64,000 bases of DNA from Nilaparvata lugens. Taxonomy: Eukaryota; Arthropoda; Insecta; Hemiptera; Delphacidae. The stretch is taken from positions 48,157,770 through 48,221,769 of the forward strand of contig NC_052505.1 in the NCBI RefSeq assembly GCF_014356525.2, in the 5' to 3' direction. The notes beneath the pieces were generated by a model that was not told where the DNA came from, made no database searches, and saw nothing but the letters and a program-made list of their open reading frames with translations. Positions 1 to 10,515 of this stretch are shown here, piece after piece; the first letter of the stretch is position 1, and each line of letters opens with the position of its first letter. The translations under genes and the position numbers were made by a program.

Positions 1-1870
1 AATGTTTATTGAAGCTATTTGTATTTTTCAATTATTTCAAATTGTAGTGTTATTCTATACTATAAACCTATTAAATCAGGCATGGCAAGATTAATTGAAG
101 TTTTCTTGACTCTAGCCCGTTCACCTGCATGAATTAGGTATAGACTCAGGTATTTTCTAGATGTGTCGGCCTATTTCTAAATTCTAAATTTTATTCAAAA
201 TTATCTTCTTTGGCACACAACTGCGCCACTGCTGCTGAATGTTTAGCTACAGGCACACAATAGAAAACTTGTGAAAACCAGTGCTATGATCTATTCTTGA
301 ATCTAGAAAATTCAATACAAAATCCTGTTCTACCTCTACAGTGAATTTAATACTCTGATGTAATCTATTCAGATAGGAAAGAAAATTGTCTAGTTGTCTG
401 TTACTTCCTTTCCATAAGCAAATAATATCATCATATCGAAACCAGTAAACAATTTTATCTTTGAAATGACTATTTTCAATGATTCTACTTTCTAACTTAT
501 CCATAAATAATTCAGCTAGGAGTGGTGAGAGGGGTGACCCCATTGCCAACCCCTCTCTTTGTTCAAAAAATCTATTGTTAATTTGAAATAATTATGCTGA
601 GTGCATAACTTCATCAATCCTATCAGTTCTTCTCTGAGTGTATGATCATTTATAGAGGCTTCCATTATTTCCTCAGCTCTTTCAAGACTTTCTCCCACCG
701 GAATGTTAGTGAATAAATTAGTAACATCAAATGACACAAGTTTATAGGAAGATAGAACAGGAATATGTTTCATATTGTTGACCAACTCCAATGAATTTTT
801 AATACTAAACTTTGGTTGAAAACCTGTTAATGACTGAAAGGTGCTATTCAGTCTGTGAGCTAATTTAGAGCAGGGGGAATTAACAAAAGATACCACTGGT
901 CTTATAGGAACATTAGTTTTGTGTAATTTAGGTTGACCGAAAAGTCTAGGTGGATATGGATTCATAACTGTTAGATACTTAGTTTCTTTCTTGTTAAATA
1001 ATTTGGTGGTGGTGGTCAACTTATTTCTAATCAAGCTATTGATTTTGGTGGTGGGATTGGAGTTAATCTCAATAAAATTGTTATCTGCAATGAAATGGTT
1101 TACCTTACTTAGATATTCGTCCTTATCCATTATTACTGTAGTGCATCCTTTGTCAGCTTTCAAAATCATCAGGTCATTGGTTTTCATCTTCTTCTTTAAA
1201 TTCTTCATGATGTCTGCCGTTTTTGTGTTCTCTGGTCGAAGTTCCCTTGTCTTTTCTTGAAGAATTATGTCAGCACATCTGTTAGTTAGTATTAATACTG
1301 TTACTGTATTTGTTACCTCGTCCTAGTAACTCTGTCTCTGATGATGAAAATTGGACTTGTGAGAAATTAGCTACCCTATCAGCAAACTTGTGTTGATGTT
1401 GGATGATAGGCCTATTATTTAGTGTCAGATGTTGATCTTTGAGAAGTTTCTGCAGTTTTTTGTTTTGAGTGACTGTTTTCTCACTCAATCTCCTAAAAAG
1501 TTGTTCCCTACATTTGTTGTCTAGGAAATCCCACTCAGCATTGAGCAGTTTGCTTGCCAGTTGTATGTGGAGAATATAAATGTAGAAAGATAAGCTATCC
1601 CTTATTTTATACCAGTGACTGATCTCCTTCTTAATCCAAAATTTCTGGGCGGTTTTTATGCTCTTCTGTGCAATAGTAGAAGTGTTGTTGGTTACTATTG
1701 CCACATACTTTGGTATAACCTTCAGTTTCAAGCATTGTCTATTGAAGAATTGTCTATTGTATTTAGTTTTAGTTTATCAGAGATTGACAATGGTGTAATA
1801 ACCGAAACCGGTCTTTCTAATTATCAATAAATCAGTGGTTTTTTGACAATTTCTTAGTCTTTTTCATTCA
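1..1870 (-). mobile_element. Penelope-like retroelement remnant (PLE-1)
   Basis: This stretch reads on the minus strand as a Penelope-like element, a retroelement class whose reverse transcriptase is related to telomerase. The coding remnant runs from about 1731 down to 247. A GIY-YIG endonuclease would be expected after the RT, but I do not see it; the coding signal fades below position 247. The 5' flank at 1740-1860 holds the string accgaaaccggt. A sequence resembling this 5' flank (tttgacaatttcttagtc) recurs inverted near 10400, so this is a dispersed family. The right boundary is approximate. Confidence 0.8.
247..1731 (-). pseudogene. Penelope-like reverse transcriptase, frameshifted
   Basis: The product would be a PLE reverse transcriptase that copies element RNA at a nicked genomic site. 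Three reading-frame blocks follow one another: an N-terminal block (1731-1282), a finger and palm block (1208-516) with KADKGCTTVIMDKDEY, PKLHK, RPVVSFVNSP and VSFDVTNLFTNIP, and a block (549-247) with MGSPLSPLLAELFMD and the catalytic FRYDDII. The break between the second and third blocks is a frameshift near 545-570, where the downstream frame carries the conserved MGSPLSP. The protein then ends early, before the usual connection and GIY-YIG domain. The order of PLE motifs leaves little doubt about the family. The copy cannot make a full-length enzyme as it stands. Confidence 0.88.
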
Positions 1871-2104
1871 ATATGAATAATTACCATAATATCAACTTCT
1901 CAACTACACAAAAAGTATAATTTTTTAAGTTTATTTGAATTCCAATTTCCCAAGGCGAATCGACAAAGCCTGAAATCCTGTTTCAGTATTCTAAATTTCA
2001 ATATTATTTTCTACAGTAATTCTCTAATCATCAGTAAATACTGACATAGAGAAAAGACATAGCATAATTGGTTCTATGAATTTCCAATGAGTGATCTCGA
2101 AGTT

Positions 2105-3021
2105 TTTATGAATAACTTTATAGGGATCTAGAAACTATTTTATAGAAGATATTATATCAATAAAGTATAAAATAACAGGAATCACTCTATTGATGAATTG
2201 AATCAATGATAAGTTAAAGGTGAATAATTTTAAGTGAAAATAATATCAGGCTATTCCTCTGTCTTTCATTCAATATTTTTATAATTTCAAAATTATAGTT
2301 ATGTTTTATTAATGCTCTGTTATTTATTCATAATGAATAGAATAAACAAGAATTTGTCAACCTGTATGAATCTATTAATTTATTTTATATTTAATAATAA
2401 TATTATTAAAGGCCTTTCTTTTTGTATGTGGCTTTCCACGATCCCCATCGATGTGAGCACACGCATCCTGAATTTGGTTATTTCTGTGAGAAGTTTGGAA
2501 ATGGAGAGCAAGGAATGGGCACAATTGAGGATTGGACTCCGATTTACTATGTACCAGATCAGGTTGAAGTGCCTTACTTTGTGCAAGACACCCCCTACGC
2601 TCGAATCGACATTGCTAAGCAGTACACGACCATTTCTCGACTTGATCAAGGTCAGTTATTTGCCAACACACTCAATTTTTCATGGTACGGTAATTATCTT
2701 TGTGAAAAATTCAGAGTCCAATTTCAGCTAAATCCAACTAATAAAGTTGAATCTAATCAATTTACTATTACTTCTTGTATAATGTGTAGGCCTATTCAAT
2801 TTTCCTTATCAAGTATTACATTATAGATGTAGAGTCAGAATATAATGATATATGCTATAGTAGAATAATATTGAATAAACTTAACAGACTAATAAATAAA
2901 TATTCGTTTGATGAGAGTATCTTATAGGAAGATAACACCACAGAGAAAATATGGTATATTTTTCTATGGTAACATCTTGCCGGATGTATATTTCAGACAT
3001 CAATGGGCCTTTGATATTAAA
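2105..3021. repeat. Segmental duplication, copy 1 (carries SGSH exon)
   Basis: This 0.92-kb block matches 6891-7826 at an offset of 4786 bases with only scattered differences (for example gttaaaggtg versus gttatgggtg). It contains an SGSH exon and its flanking intron. At 3021, right after attaaa, copy 1 diverges because about 1.8 kb ending in poly(A) is inserted. The match resumes at 4824, which corresponds to 7827. Confidence 0.92.
2412..2650 (+). CDS. SGSH: Heparan N-sulfatase (SGSH-like) exon, copy 1
   Basis: This is an internal exon of a lysosomal sulfatase that removes N-linked sulfate from glucosamine residues of heparan sulfate. The frame reads [16 protein letters not shown], then [30 protein letters not shown] and AQYTT-like [12 protein letters not shown], which follows the animal SGSH protein segment by segment. 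The acceptor AG is at 2410-2411 and the donor GT at 2651-2652. The exon is 239 bp, entering in phase 2 and leaving in phase 1. The donor phase joins correctly to the exon at 9547. The acceptor has a poor polypyrimidine tract (taataatattattaaag). The upstream exons with the catalytic cysteine are outside the window. An exact coding copy lies at 7198-7436. Confidence 0.9.
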
Positions 3022-3300
3022 GACTTTGATGGAAATGACCATCTAATTGTACTGGGTGGCTCAAATAATATAAATGAACCTAACTTGAATCATCTTCCTC
3101 AAGTAACAGAAAAAATCAAGGAAATTGTGCCACTCAGCAAAAAAACAAACTTAATAATAAGTACTATCCCTAATAGGTTTGATAGGCCAGAATTAAATGA
3201 AGCAATCAATTCGACAAACAAATCAATCCATAATACAATCAACAGCCTAAAAAATAAGAATTCTAAACAACTGGGGATTTGTTTTCTAAATGGTAGCCTG
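3022..3300 (+). pseudogene. LINE ORF1-like fragment (SGNH-hydrolase-like segment)
   Basis: The frame contains DGNDHLIVLGGSNNI followed by a helical, lysine-rich stretch (TEKIKEIVPLSKKTNLIISTIPNR) and stops at 3303. This resembles the esterase (SGNH-hydrolase) domain found in first ORFs of some CR1/L2-type LINEs, where GGSNDI is a conserved motif. It begins exactly at the insertion junction with the duplicated block, so the 5' end is truncated. It is followed immediately by an unrelated repeat. Family assignment is from the motif only. Confidence 0.5.
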
Positions 3301-4345
3301 TAAACATCCACTAAGAAATGATTTTCAGAAATTTGCCCCCCCGAGGGAGCTGGGGCCCCTCAAAAATTTTGAACTTTTTAACCGCTTATTGCACAGCAAA
3401 GTCATGAGGAACTTTTTTGTTCAGCTACGAAAAAAAATTAGATCTATGCAGAAAAAATTCGATCAGGAGCACAGGGGGGTCCAGGAGAGGGTATTTTTCG
3501 ATAATTTTGATGTAAAATCACACTACAGCTCAAACTAATTGTCCTACAGACTTGAAACTTTGCACAAATATTCTTCAAACATGCTAGACGCGCACTAAGA
3601 ACGGATTTTGAGATATTTTGCCTCTAAGGGTTTCAAAGGATGAAAAAGGATCCTATTAAGTAAGGTTATGAACATGATAAGGTGAGTGCCATATGGAAAT
3701 GAGATAATATTTATTTATTGACATGTGATATTCTAACATATGTTGTAATCATTGGAAATAACAAAATAATATGATAGAAATTCAAAAAAGAACATCTGTT
3801 CTATCATTGCTTTCTTCCTGATTCCACTCAACCTCAATAATAATGTTCTGATAATTGATAAATATGTTTAATAATATTATTATTATTATTATTGATATAA
3901 TAAAAGTATTGTTTTAATAATTAATTATTATCATTAATATAATAATAGTATTGTTTTGGTAATCAATAAATATTTTTATTTTCACAAACTCTGTATAATA
4001 TTATTATAATGGTGAATCTGAAACAGCTGCATCAAAGAAATTATCTCAAAAACATATGTTTAGGAAAACCATAGTTGTTTTGAACTCGTATAAGCCTACA
4101 CGTGGCATGTATTATCAATTTTTCAGCTAGAACAGTTTTTTGAGACTGCTAAATAAACGTCTACAGTTTTATCAATGCTGTATCGGCAATATGAAAACGC
4201 ATGTAGTTATAATATGTTTAAATAAATGTGTTGATATCTACATGATAATTATTCTCTACCATTTTTATTTAATTGAAATCTCAAAATTATTCAAGCCTTG
4301 ATAGAATGATTGACTCACTGTACAGTCAGTCGAAAATTTTAAGAT
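3301..4345 (-). repeat. Dispersed repeat family X, inverted fragment
   Basis: This non-coding stretch is the reverse complement, with differences, of parts of 35940-37520. It shares the strings ctgactgtacagtgagtca, ggatcctttttcatcc and tagatctaatttttttcg. It lies between two LINE pieces. The AT-rich middle (3850-3960) is made of att and taa repeats. No coding potential was recognised. Confidence 0.75.
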
Positions 4346-4823
4346 TCAAAAGAAGGCACTCAGATGTATAGAGAAAGTGAATAGGTTAGACTCTTGTAGG
4401 CCTTTATTTAAAAAGCTTGGTGTATTAACTGTGCCATCTTTGTATGTATATGAAGTTGTAATGCATGTGAAGACGAGTGGTGTGATCCAGAATTCAGATG
4501 TTCATGAGTATAATACGCGAAACAGAGCAGATTATCATATAATGGGTCACAATAGTAGGTTATTTGAACAAAAACCAGATTATATTGGTAGGAAATTTTA
4601 TAACAAGCTACCTCAAATCTTGAAAAGTAATGATGATTTGAAGATTTTCAAAAAAACAAATGAAAAAATATTTAGTTGATAAAGCTTTTTATAGTGTACA
4701 AGAATTCCTTTCAAACCTAAACTAGGTTGAACTACTTAGTGTTAGAATTATTATGTAATAACATGACTTGTCTTATACTCCATGACTGGAGTCTTTAAGA
4801 CGTAAGCTAAAAAAAAAAAAAAA
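4346..4823 (+). pseudogene. LINE 3' end: RT C-terminal domain and poly(A) tail
   Basis: The frame at 4377-4679 carries a typical C-terminal tail of non-LTR reverse transcriptases: SCRPLFKKLGVLTVPSLYVYE, then HEYNTRNRADYH, YIGRKFYNKLP and a final FKK-type helix. About 140 bp of 3' UTR follows and then a run of about 14 A residues at 4810-4823. The poly(A) abuts the point where the duplicated block resumes, which shows that this LINE tail arrived by reverse transcription into copy 1 only. The catalytic RT is missing. Confidence 0.8.
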
Positions 4824-4910
4824 TCACAGCAGACCAGTATCTCAATTGGATAACTTTTCTGTTGGAAGAGTCGTGGGTTTGAGGCCCACCAAGTATCACA
4901 GATAGGCTGT
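4824..4910 (+). repeat. tRNA-derived SINE head, copy 1
   Basis: The sequence has RNA polymerase III-type internal promoter elements: an A-box-like atctcaattggataac and a B-box region gtgggtttgaggcccac at 4873-4889. The B-box region folds as a perfect five-base T stem with a seven-base loop. The rest does not make a clean tRNA cloverleaf, so I call it a tRNA-derived SINE head and not a tRNA gene. It is duplicated at 7827-7913. Confidence 0.6.
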
Positions 4911-5000
4911 TTGTTCATGTGTTCATCTATTCACTCACACTTGAGCAGGACGCTCATTTGGGCATAATCTAGCAAAAATAATGATATTTTCCACAGAATA

Positions 5001-5292
5001 AGGTTCGTACCCACTAGAACGTACCAGACACGGACTGTGTCAGACCATGCCAGGCACGTAAAATAACAACTATGCCCACTACAACGGATCAACAGCGTTC
5101 TATGCCAGTACATTACGCGTATGGTACGCGTATGATACGCGTATGATGCCCGGTCAGAAGTTGTTGGGAACGCGTCAGTTAGCAAGAGAATGTAGCGATG
5201 AACAGAAGTACGTATTTTGCGGTGTTGTGAAATAGTGTTCTAATCAGTGTTCACATAATTATTTTTAAATAAATGGCTATTAGGCGATTTTC
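5001..5292 (+). mobile_element. PIF/Harbinger-like element, left end only (copy 1)
   Basis: The end starts with the inverted repeat AGGTTCGTACCCACTAGAAC and matches 8004-8291 almost base for base up to ggctattaggcgat. There copy 1 breaks and LINE sequence begins. It is the truncated first copy of the element that is complete at 8004-8861. Confidence 0.82.
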
Positions 5293-6890
5293 AATTTCTT
5301 TAATTTGTTTGCATCTAATATCAGAAGCTTGAATAGAAACCACAATGAACTTTGCTACATACTTGATAACATGAAAACAAAATTTAATGTTCTTATCTTA
5401 TCAGAAACTTGGATAACGCAAGAAATGCCTTTTAGCTGTAGCATGGATGGCTACAAAGCAATAAATAAACCTGGTTCCTTGAATAAATGTGATGGAATTT
5501 GTATTTATGTTAGAGAAGATATCTCATTTCAAGTCATTGATTGTAAAATAGATGAATCAAATTGTTTAGGTCTGGATTTAAAAATAGATAACACGTTGTT
5601 ACGTATAGTTGGAATTTATAGATCACCTAATAGTAACGTAAATGATTTCTTAATTAGCTTGGAAGAGTTTGTGAAAAATATTCCTCACTGCATAGATGTA
5701 TGTATAGCAGGAGATATAAACATAGACATTAATAAAGAAAATAAATTTGTTCAAGACTATTTGAGTATATTAAATGGTAACGGATTTGAGATGATCATAA
5801 ATGGTAGTACCAGGGGACAGAGTTGTTTGGATCACATATTTTTTAAAAGAGTTAACAATAAATTTCGACGTAATATTGGTAATATACTTAAGACTACAAT
5901 TACAGATCATTTCTCTGTTTCAATTCATTTGGGATACAATAATGCAATAAAGTCTAATAAAAAAGAGAATGAGAAAATTATAACCAAAAAAATAGACTAC
6001 AAGATCTTAAATGAACAACTTTTAAATGAAAACTGGTCTTGGTTATACAATAGTCGATTTGTTGATGATTTGAACATCGACGAACTTACTGATAGTTTTG
6101 TGTCAAAATTATTTCATTACATAGAATCCTCATCTACAGAAAAACACATCTCTCGTAAAAAGAAACCTCTGAAACCATGGATAATACCTGGTCTTATTAA
6201 TTCAATTTTAAAAAGAGACATAATTTATAAAAAATTAAAAAAAGATCCATCAAATCTCACATTAAAGGAAGAGTTTAAAAGGTACAGAAACACATTAAAC
6301 ATGGCATTGGAAACAGCTAAAACAAACTACTACAAAAATAAAATATCTGAATGTGGTAGTGATAAAAAAAAACTCTGGAAACTCATAAACCAGGCGATAG
6401 ATATTGATAAAGATAATAACAAGGAAATTAAAATTGACGCTGCTAGTCTAAATAATTATTTTGCAACAGTAGGTAGAACGAATGCTCAACTCATAACATG
6501 CAATTCCAGTTTAAAACATTATGAGATTGATGAAAATCACAGACCACCTGTGCACTCTTTTTTCCTGAAACCAATTACCTCTTGCGAAGTTGAAATTATG
6601 ATAAAGCAACTAAAAAGCAACTCTAGTCCTGGAGAAGATAACATCAGTAGTTTAACACTGAAAAACATAGCTCATCTTATTTCTAAACCAATATCATTTA
6701 TTTTAATATGTGCTTCGTCACAGGAATATTTCCAAGGAAATTTAAAATAGCCATAATTAAACCACTATTTAAACAAGGTGATCCCTGTGTACCTAGTAAT
6801 TAAAGACCAATAAGTCTATTAAGTAATCTCTCAAAAATCCTGGAAAAATTGATAAAAGTTCGTTTATTGGATTATTTAAATGTACATAAT
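5293..6890 (+). pseudogene. Non-LTR retrotransposon endonuclease and partial RT
   Basis: A long frame (5305-6748) encodes an apurinic-type endonuclease that nicks the target DNA: NIRSLNRNHNEL, ILSETWI, GGICIYVRED-like DGICIYVRED, GIYRSPNS, AGDINIDI and TDHFSV, in the standard order. A linker follows, then the start of the reverse transcriptase (LKSNSSPGEDNISS). A frameshift near 6720-6740 moves the reading into another frame (IIKPLFKQGDP, RPISLLSNLSKILEKL). That frame is cut off at 6890 where the second copy of the SGSH-exon block starts. The RT palm with YADD is absent. Both ends are abrupt, with no poly(A) or target duplication. Confidence 0.88.
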
Positions 6891-7826
6891 TTTATGAATA
6901 ACTTTATAGGGATCTAGAAACTATTTTATAGAAGATATTATATCAATAAAGTATAAAATAACAGGAATCACTCTATTGATGAATTGAATCAATGATAAGT
7001 TATGGGTGAATAATTTTAAGTGAAAATAATATCAGGCTATTCCTCTGTCTTTCATTCAATATTTTTATAATTTCAAAATTATAGTTATGTTTTATTAATG
7101 CTCTGTTATTTATTCATAATGAATAGAATAAACAAGAATTTGTCAACCTCTATGAATCTATTAATTTATTTTATATTTAATAATAATATTATTAAAGGCC
7201 TTTCTTTTTGTATGTGGCTTTCCACGATCCCCATCGATGTGAGCACACGCATCCTGAATTTGGTTATTTCTGTGAGAAGTTTGGAAATGGAGAGCAAGGA
7301 ATGGGCACAATTGAGGATTGGACTCCGATTTACTATGTACCAGATCAGGTTGAAGTGCCTTACTTTGTGCAAGACACCCCCTACGCTCGAATCGACATTG
7401 CTAAGCAGTACACGACCATTTCTCGACTTGATCAAGGTCAGTTATTTGCCAACACATTCAATTTTTCATGGTACGGTAATTATAATATAATAATATAATT
7501 ATAATTGTGAAAAATTCAGAGTCCAATTTCAGCTAAATCCAACTAATAAAGTTGAATCTAATCAATTTACTATTACTTCTTGTATAATGTGTAGGCCTAT
7601 TCAATTTTCCTTATCAAGTATTACATTATAGATGTAGAGTCAGAATATAATGATATATGCTATAGTAGAATAATATTGAATAAACTTAACAGACTAATAA
7701 ATAAATATTCGCTTGATGAGAGTATCTTATGGGAAGATAACACCACAGAGAAAATATGGTATATTTTTCTATGGTAACATCTTGCCGGATGTATATTTCA
7801 GACATCAATGTGCCTTTGATATTAAA
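6891..7826. repeat. Segmental duplication, copy 2 (carries SGSH exon)
   Basis: This is the second copy of 2105-3021. Just downstream of the exon it has a small AT-rich insertion (aatataataatataattata, about 7482-7505). It lacks the 1.8-kb LINE/repeat insertion of copy 1 and runs directly into the SINE head and Harbinger-like element. It therefore shows the pre-insertion state of copy 1. Confidence 0.92.
7198..7436 (+). CDS. SGSH: Heparan N-sulfatase (SGSH-like) exon, copy 2
   Basis: The predicted peptide is identical to the exon at 2412-2650, including [19 protein letters not shown] and TTISRLDQG. The acceptor (AG at 7196-7197) and donor (GT at 7437-7438) are the same. The exon length of 239 is not a multiple of three and the entering and leaving phases differ, so an mRNA that includes both copies would be shifted out of frame. 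The two can only be used alternatively, or one is silent, or one is an assembly duplicate. The leaving phase joins correctly to the next exon at 9547. Confidence 0.88.
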
Positions 7827-7913
7827 TCACAGCAGACCAGTATCTCAATTGGATAACTTTTCTGTTGGAAGAGTCGTGGGTTTGAGGCCCACCAAGTATC
7901 ACAGATAGGCTGT
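7827..7913 (+). repeat. tRNA-derived SINE head, copy 2
   Basis: This matches 4824-4910, with the same A-box-like and B-box-like segments. Here it directly follows attaaa at 7821-7826, the uninterrupted junction. Confidence 0.6.
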
Positions 7914-8003
7914 TTGTTCATATGTTCATCTATTCACTCACACTTGAGCAGGACGCTCATTTGGGCATAATCTAGCAAAAATAATGATATTTTCCACAGA
8001 ATA

Positions 8004-8861
8004 AGGTTCGTACCCACTAGAACGTACCAGACACGGACTGTGTCAGACCATGCCAGGCACGTAAAATAACAACTATGCCCACTACAACGGATCAACAGCG
8101 TTCTATGCCAGTACATTACGCGTATGGTACGCGTATGATACGCGTATGATGCCCGGTCAGAAGTTGTTGGGAACGCGTCAGTTAGCAAGAGAATGTAGCG
8201 ATGAACAGAAGTACGTATTTTGCGGTGTTGTGAAATAGTGTTCTAATCAGTGTTCACATAATTATTTTTAAATAAATGGCTATTAGGCGATTATCATTAA
8301 CAGAATTGGCAATGGTTGCAATTATTTTGGACGAGGAAGAGGAGAATAGAGGAACTCAGAGGCGCTATTGGATTCACAAATCTCTAAGAAAACGGAAAAC
8401 TGAGGGGGAGTATTGGACATTATATAGGCACCTAATGGATGATGAAGAAAAGTTTTTTTCGTATTTCCGTATGACGTCATTCCAGTTTAATGAATTGTTG
8501 AGAAAAATTGAAAATGATATAACCACAACTAGCAAGTAGCAACTAACTAGGTACTTTACCACAATGGTGTCTACACTGGTTACCAACGCGGTGCATGCGC
8601 CGTGCCATGCGCACGCGCCGGGGCGCATGCCCCGTTACAACGGGGTTTGCAGGCATCACGTACCATGCAAGGAGCGTTTCGTCACAGACAAAATATACTG
8701 GCCGACAAATGTTGACCTGGACGTGCATGGCACGCTCCGTGCTTGGCCGGTGACGGAACGGTCTAATGGGTGTATTACACATCAAATGATGCACAGAATA
8801 TTTTTTTGCATGTGGTCATGGGCACGGTCATGGTATGATACGTTCTAGTGGGTACGAACCT
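8004..8861 (+). mobile_element. PIF/Harbinger-like DNA transposon, internally deleted
   Basis: The 858-bp element is bounded by inverted repeats AGGTTCGTACCCACTAGAAC and its complement at 8842-8861 (gttctagtgggtacgaacct). A transposase N-terminal fragment lies inside. The flanks are TA on both sides (ataAGG and CCTtaa). With a one-base shift they read TAA and TTA, so the target duplication cannot be settled from one copy. The interior after 8540 is rich in CpG-containing palindromic strings such as catgcgccgtgccatgcgc and encodes nothing recognisable. Confidence 0.7.
8276..8539 (+). pseudogene. Harbinger-type transposase, N-terminal fragment
   Basis: The 87-codon frame starts with MAIRRLSLTELAMVAIIL and contains HKSLRKRKTEGEYWTLYRHL and FFSYFRMTSFQFNELLRKI. 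This resembles the N-terminal region of PIF/Harbinger transposases (HARBI1-like nucleases), where a W-x-H and a FRMxxxxFxxLL motif precede the DDE catalytic core. The catalytic core is absent, because the frame stops at 8537-8539 within a non-autonomous element. The protein could only be a DNA-binding fragment, if it is made at all. Confidence 0.68.
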
Positions 8862-8894
8862 TAAGTGAAACAATGTAACACATATCACCTACAC

Positions 8895-9075
8895 ACCACT
8901 TGAGCCAACTCCTCTGAATATGATTCTTGAGTTTACCGGTGGTAAACCCATAATATGAGTTTATGGTAAACTCATAATACTCCTCTGAATATGATTCATG
9001 AGTTTACCGGTGGTTTACCGCTTGAGCCAACTCCTCTGAATATGATTCATGAGTTCACCGGTGGTCCACCTTAAT
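8895..9075. repeat. Minisatellite-like tandem repeat
   Basis: The unit ttgagccaactcctctgaat + atgattcatgagtttaccgg occurs about three times (near 8900, 8980 and 9022), with a degenerate piece around gagtttatggtaaactcat. It sits at the right edge of the Harbinger-like element. The remainder of the intron from 9076 to 9546 holds nothing I recognise. Confidence 0.7.
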
Positions 9076-9546
9076 TTACAATTTTAGGTGTAGGTCCTAA
9101 AATTGTTGGTTCACTTGTCTCTCATTATCATCTGTCTCATTGCCCACGTACAAGCCTAGAGCTCATGTGTGCATCATCCTCAGAAAAAAGTATATCACAC
9201 ACTTTCGTTGATGGGTAATGGGTTGATATGGGTAATGATTACCCATGCACAAGCTAAAAATACTCATGTGGGCATCATGCGCAGTAAATAAAAAAATGGA
9301 ATATCTATATACACCAAATTTTATTCCAAGATTTAAAAAAGCACCACTTGAAACTTAATTTACTTTTATTGTATCTCTCTTTTACTCTCTTACGCATATT
9401 GTAATATTGTGAACACATATGATAATGAATTCTAATTTAATTCTCTCACTCTTATACTCTTACCTACAATCTTCATGATTCCTCTTGGATGTTAATGAAT
9501 TAACATGCGAATGCTGAAATATTGATGGAATTAGTGGTTTGTGCAG

Positions 9547-9666
9547 GTGTTGGTCTGGTGCTGAAAGAGCTTGAGGACGCAGGCCATGCCAGTGACACTC
9601 TTGTCATCTACACATCAGACAATGGCATTCCATTTCCGGCCGGACGGACCAATCTCTATGACTCTG
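9547..9666 (+). CDS. SGSH: Heparan N-sulfatase (SGSH-like) exon
   Basis: This 120-bp exon continues the sulfatase: [39 protein letters not shown]. The TSDNGIPFP segment is the conserved sulfatase motif that contributes Asp and Asn ligands to the active-site metal. The acceptor is gtgcag (AG at 9545-9546) and the donor is GTAACA at 9667. The exon enters and leaves in phase 1, consistent with the upstream donor at 2650 or 7436 and the downstream acceptor at 22618. The reading frame is clean. The next intron is about 12.95 kb and packed with transposons. Confidence 0.93.
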
Positions 9667-10440
9667 GTAACAATTTTTTCACTCATCCAACAACTTGAAT
9701 TAAGTTGAATTAATTATAGTTCAAAATCAGAAACAATACACATCTTTTATTTCCAATTTGGTCGACTCGCATGAAAATTTGAAAAACATCAAGCAGATGA
9801 AAGGAAATGTTGAACTACATACTGTAAGTATGTATAAGTAGTACCTGTCAAACTTGAGGCTGTGCAAGTGGCTAAAAATCTTTTTACTGATGATATTTTT
9901 CAAATAGATTTCTATACTATAAAGTTATCGAAATGGACAAGTTTCCTCATGAATAATTTTTTTGTGATTATTACTTTCTGATTGAGATACAAGCATCTCA
10001 AGTTTGTAAAAATTCAAACAGATCACTTCAAAATCGGTAAGAGATAAACTCATAGCATTTAAATAATACATTCTTGAAGAAATTGTAGATTGAATAAAGA
10101 AAAATAACTTGAGTTATTTTTAGTCTTTTTTGAAAATGGAATAAATTTTCAAAACTGATATTCTCTAAAAAGAAATACTCCTTTTTATCAACAATACGGT
10201 ACCATTAAAAATGTATCCTCAAAATATCATAAATTTATCTCATACAAAATTTGAAATGATCTATTTAAAAATGTGAACTTTAAGCGCTCATTGGATAATA
10301 ATATTTCTCCTGAGAAGATGTTTTATTTTGATAACTTGATCGTATCTAAAACGAGAAACTGAAAAATTTCAACAGTAAAAAGTTCAAATTTCAAATGACA
10401 AGACTAAGAAATTGTCAAAACCACAGATTTTATTAAAAGT
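9667..10440. other. SGSH intron with diverged interspersed repeat
   Basis: No gene is seen. The stretch 9850-10180 is a diverged match to 20980-21260. Both contain ttactttctgattgag/ttactttttgagcgcc in the same place, then a cggtaagagataaa string and attgattgaataaa-like sequence, so both belong to an old interspersed repeat. An inverted relic of the PLE-1 5' flank (gactaagaaattgtcaaaa) occurs at about 10402. Confidence 0.6.
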
Positions 10441-10515
10441 TGGAACAAGTGAGTTTGTGAGGGTTTCTAACTAAATATTATTATTTTTTTCTTAACTAAG
10501 TGCTAATCAAACGGA

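Noticed and set aside
2312..2731. Plus-strand 139-codon frame overlapping the SGSH exon, and its minus-strand counterpart
   Set aside because: Frame shadows of the sulfatase exon; the exon frame has splice sites and homology while these do not.
3850..3960. Possible origin or regulatory site in the att/taa-rich stretch (mirrored at 36850-36960)
   Set aside because: Part of the family X repeat present in both orientations; simple-sequence composition only.
4931..5185. 84-codon minus-strand ORF, repeated at 7934-8188
   Set aside because: Lies across the Harbinger-like inverted repeat and SINE tail, has no recognised motif, and is explained by repeat sequence.
8543..8848. Cys/His-rich ORFs on both strands at 8543-8848
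   Set aside because: They come from CpG-rich palindromic sequence inside the Harbinger-like element; the Cys/His content has no zinc-finger spacing.
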